A DNA stretch of 8,878 nt from an uncultured Veillonella sp. (GTDB lineage: Bacteria > Bacillota > Negativicutes > Veillonellales > Veillonellaceae): positions 1 to 8,878 of the forward strand of contig CAJZEE010000080.1 in assembly GCA_915066865.1 (NCBI GenBank), in the 5' to 3' direction. The translations under genes and the position numbers were made by a program. Below the pieces are notes generated by a model, which saw only the letters and a program-made list of their open reading frames with translations, was not told where the DNA came from and made no database searches. Shown here piece after piece: positions 7,160 through 8,878 of this stretch (the first letter of the stretch is position 1; every line of letters begins with the position of its first letter).

Positions 7160-8692
7160 TTAGAGTATAGTCTAATTGCAGTGGTAATGGTACTGATTGG
7201 ACTAGGGGTAGGCTATTTTTTAAGAAAAAATATTGCTGAAGGAAAACTGAATCAAGCTGAACAAGAGGCTGCTCGCATCATTGCAAATGGTGAACGCACA
7301 GCTGAGTCTAAAAAGAAAGAAGCTTTATTAGAAGCGAAAGAAGAAATTCATAAGCTCCGTTCTGATGTAGAACGAGAAAATAAAGATCGTCGTTCTGAAC
7401 TTCAACGTATGGAACGTCGTATTCTTCAGAAAGAAGAATCTTTGGATAAAAAATTAGACAATATTGAGCACAAAGAGGAAGCTTTACATCGCAAAGAAGC
7501 TGACTTAGCCCAAAGCCGTGAAAAGGTAGAAGCTTTGTATGAAAAACAAATGGCAGAATTGGAACGTATTTCTGGCATGACGTTCGAAGAAGCAAAAAAT
7601 ATCTTGTTAACGAATGTGGAACAAGAAATCCGTCATGAAACGGCGATTATGGTTAAGGAAATGGAGCAGCAAGCTAAGGATGAAGCGGAGAAAAAAGCGA
7701 AAGAAATTATCTCCTCTGCTATCCAACGTTGTGCAGCTGACCATGTAGCGGAAACTACCGTATCCGTAGTGGCATTGCCTAATGATGAAATGAAGGGGCG
7801 CATTATCGGTCGTGAGGGCCGTAACATTCGTGCACTCGAAACATTAACAGGTATTGATTTGATTATCGATGACACACCAGAAGCAGTTATTCTTTCCGGC
7901 TTCGATCCAATTCGTCGTGAAGTGGCTCGTATTGCGCTGGAAAAATTGATTGTAGATGGTCGTATCCATCCAGCTCGTATTGAAGAAATGGTTGGTAAAG
8001 CTCGTAAAGAGGTGGACCAAACTATTAAAGAGGCTGGTGAACAAGCGACATTTGAAGCTGATGTTCATGGCTTACATCCTGAAATTGTTAAGATTTTAGG
8101 CCGTTTGAAATATCGTACTAGTTATGGTCAAAACGTATTGAAACATTCCATTGAAGTATCTCATTTAGCAGGTTTAATGGCAGCTGAACTAGGCTGTGAT
8201 GTAACTTTGGCTAAACGAGGTGGTTTGATTCATGATATTGGTAAAGCATTAGACCGTGAACTTGAAGGTTCTCATGTTCAAATCGGTGTTGATGTGGCTC
8301 GTAAATATCGTGAAAGTGCAGCAGTAATTAACTGTATTGGTGCTCATCATGGTGATGAAGAGTTCCAAACTGTAGAAGCTGTATTAGTAGCTGCCGCTGA
8401 TGCTATCTCCGCTGCCCGTCCAGGAGCACGTCGAGAAACATTAGAAAACTACTTAAAACGTTTATCTAAATTGGAAGAAATCGCTGAATCCTTCGAAGGC
8501 GTTGAAAAATGTTTTGCTATTCAAGCCGGTCGTGAGATTCGCGTTGTAGTAAAACCGGATAAGATTGATGAAGCTGAGTCTACATTACTTGTTCGGAATA
8601 TCGTAAAACGCATCGAGTCAGAACTTGAATATCCAGGCCAAATTAAGGTCGTAATTATTCGTGAAACTCGCGTTGTGGATTACGCAAAATAA
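7148..8692 (+). CDS. rny: Ribonuclease Y
   Basis: RNase Y is a membrane-anchored endoribonuclease that starts mRNA decay in many Firmicutes. From GTG 7148 it has 514 residues (511 from ATT 7157), close to the ~520 of the B. subtilis protein. Order: one N-terminal transmembrane helix (YSLIAVVMVLIGLGVGYFL), a long charged coiled coil (about 25-190) rich in KKEALLEAKEEIHKLR-like sequence, CAADHVAETTVSVV, a KH RNA-binding domain with GRIIGREGRN (217-226), GIDLIIDDTPEAV, then an HD domain with the His-Asp pair in IHDIGKA (H362, D363) and GAHHGDEE, and the usual end IKVVIIRETRVVDYAK. The frame is open further up to an ATG at 7064, but that adds a polar stretch before the membrane helix and no ribosome site precedes it. 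GTG 7148 is the nearest standard start codon, while ribosome-site spacing favours ATT 7157. The product is certain; the exact start is not. Confidence 0.97.
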   Translation: MKEILEYSLIAVVMVLIGLGVGYFLRKNIAEGKLNQAEQEAARIIANGERTAESKKKEALLEAKEEIHKLRSDVERENKDRRSELQRMERRILQKEESLDKKLDNIEHKEEALHRKEADLAQSREKVEALYEKQMAELERISGMTFEEAKNILLTNVEQEIRHETAIMVKEMEQQAKDEAEKKAKEIISSAIQRCAADHVAETTVSVVALPNDEMKGRIIGREGRNIRALETLTGIDLIIDDTPEAVILSGFDPIRREVARIALEKLIVDGRIHPARIEEMVGKARKEVDQTIKEAGEQATFEADVHGLHPEIVKILGRLKYRTSYGQNVLKHSIEVSHLAGLMAAELGCDVTLAKRGGLIHDIGKALDRELEGSHVQIGVDVARKYRESAAVINCIGAHHGDEEFQTVEAVLVAAADAISAARPGARRETLENYLKRLSKLEEIAESFEGVEKCFAIQAGREIRVVVKPDKIDEAESTLLVRNIVKRIESELEYPGQIKVVIIRETRVVDYAK

Positions 8693-8711
8693 TATGCTAT
8701 AAGCGATAAGT

Positions 8712-8746
8712 ATAGGCTGCAATGTTTTCATTGCAGCCTATTGTTA
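8712..8746 (+). terminator. Hairpin terminator of rny
   Basis: A perfect 13-bp inverted repeat (8712-8724 with 8729-8741; core AGGCTGCAATG / CATTGCAGCCT) closes a TTTT loop 19 bases after the rny stop, followed by TGTTAT. The stem is strong; the T-rich tail is only moderate. Position and stem length make this the natural end of the rny transcript. Confidence 0.82.
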
Positions 8747-8775
8747 TCAAAGTTTCGGTAATTATATATTGCTAT

Positions 8776-8837
8776 ATACGGCGTATAGGAATCATCATTT
8801 ACATTGTGTTGTAGATGATGATTCCTATGATTCGTAT
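8776..8837. repeat. Long imperfect inverted repeat of unknown role
   Basis: A 19-bp stem (8785-8803 with 8810-8828, one T·G pair, 14 outer pairs perfect: ATAGGAATCATCAT / ATGATGATTCCTAT) closes the 6-base loop TTGTGT. Beyond a small internal loop, ATACG (8776-8780) pairs with CGTAT (8833-8837). No T tract follows on either strand, so it does not look like a standard terminator. It could be a back-up terminator, a dispersed repeat, an operator-like dyad or part of a small RNA. Confidence 0.75.
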
Positions 8838-8878
8838 CAAGTTATTTATACTTTTTTAATAATTTAATTGATTAAAAT

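Larger units (their letters stand above)
8693..8878. other. Gene-free 3' intergenic region
   Basis: No coding frame with a plausible start and no RNA gene is recognisable in these 186 bases up to the window edge. They hold the rny terminator and a second long hairpin, then an AT-rich stretch (8840-8878, including CTTTTTTAATAATTTAATTG) that might be part of a promoter region for a gene beyond the window, but no clear -35/-10 pair is visible. Confidence 0.7.

Noticed and set aside
1..8878. Mobile element, CRISPR array, tRNA/rRNA, defence or biosynthetic cluster
   Set aside because: No transposase, integrase, regular spaced repeats, cloverleaf-like sequence or accessory gene cluster could be seen. 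The genes are conserved housekeeping genes in compact order.

Overview
The window is an ordinary, densely packed chromosomal core region. All seven recognisable genes are on the + strand. The combination of RNase Y and a recA-recX-rny order (typical of Firmicutes), a YgiQ-type radical SAM protein, AT-rich coding sequence and strong GGAGG ribosome sites suggests a low-to-moderate GC Firmicute. It is probably one of the Negativicutes and possibly Veillonella. The genus is an inference from gene content and protein feel, not from a database match.

Layout: (1) positions 1-1691 hold the 3' part of a ygiQ-family radical SAM gene whose start lies before the window, followed by a hairpin terminator. 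(2) 1754-2791 encodes an orphan periplasmic-binding-protein-like protein that keeps a membrane anchor and has no lipobox. (3) 2850-4196 is rimO, the ribosomal protein S12 methylthiotransferase. (4) 4234-5481 is cinA, with a full-length MoCF domain and NMN amidase domain. (5) 5486-6526 is recA. (6) 6529-6972 is recX, two bases after recA. (7) 7148 (or 7157) to 8692 is rny, RNase Y, behind its own near-consensus sigma-70/SigA promoter and closed by a strong hairpin. The last 186 bases contain no gene but hold the rny terminator and a second long hairpin (8776-8837) of unknown role.

Function: rimO, cinA, recA and recX sit in a tight run with gaps of 37, 4 and 2 bases, and are likely co-transcribed. 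RecA carries out recombination and SOS co-protease functions, and RecX is its modulator. CinA belongs to pyridine nucleotide salvage and often precedes recA. RNase Y begins mRNA decay at the membrane. pgsA, often found between rimO and cinA in related bacteria, is absent here.

I found no mobile element, CRISPR array, RNA gene, defence module or obviously new system. The points most worth a second look are the odd start region of rny (a perfect Shine-Dalgarno with an ATT, not ATG/GTG/TTG, at the right distance), the structured rny leader, the 19-bp hairpin at 8785-8828, and the orphan membrane-anchored binding protein.
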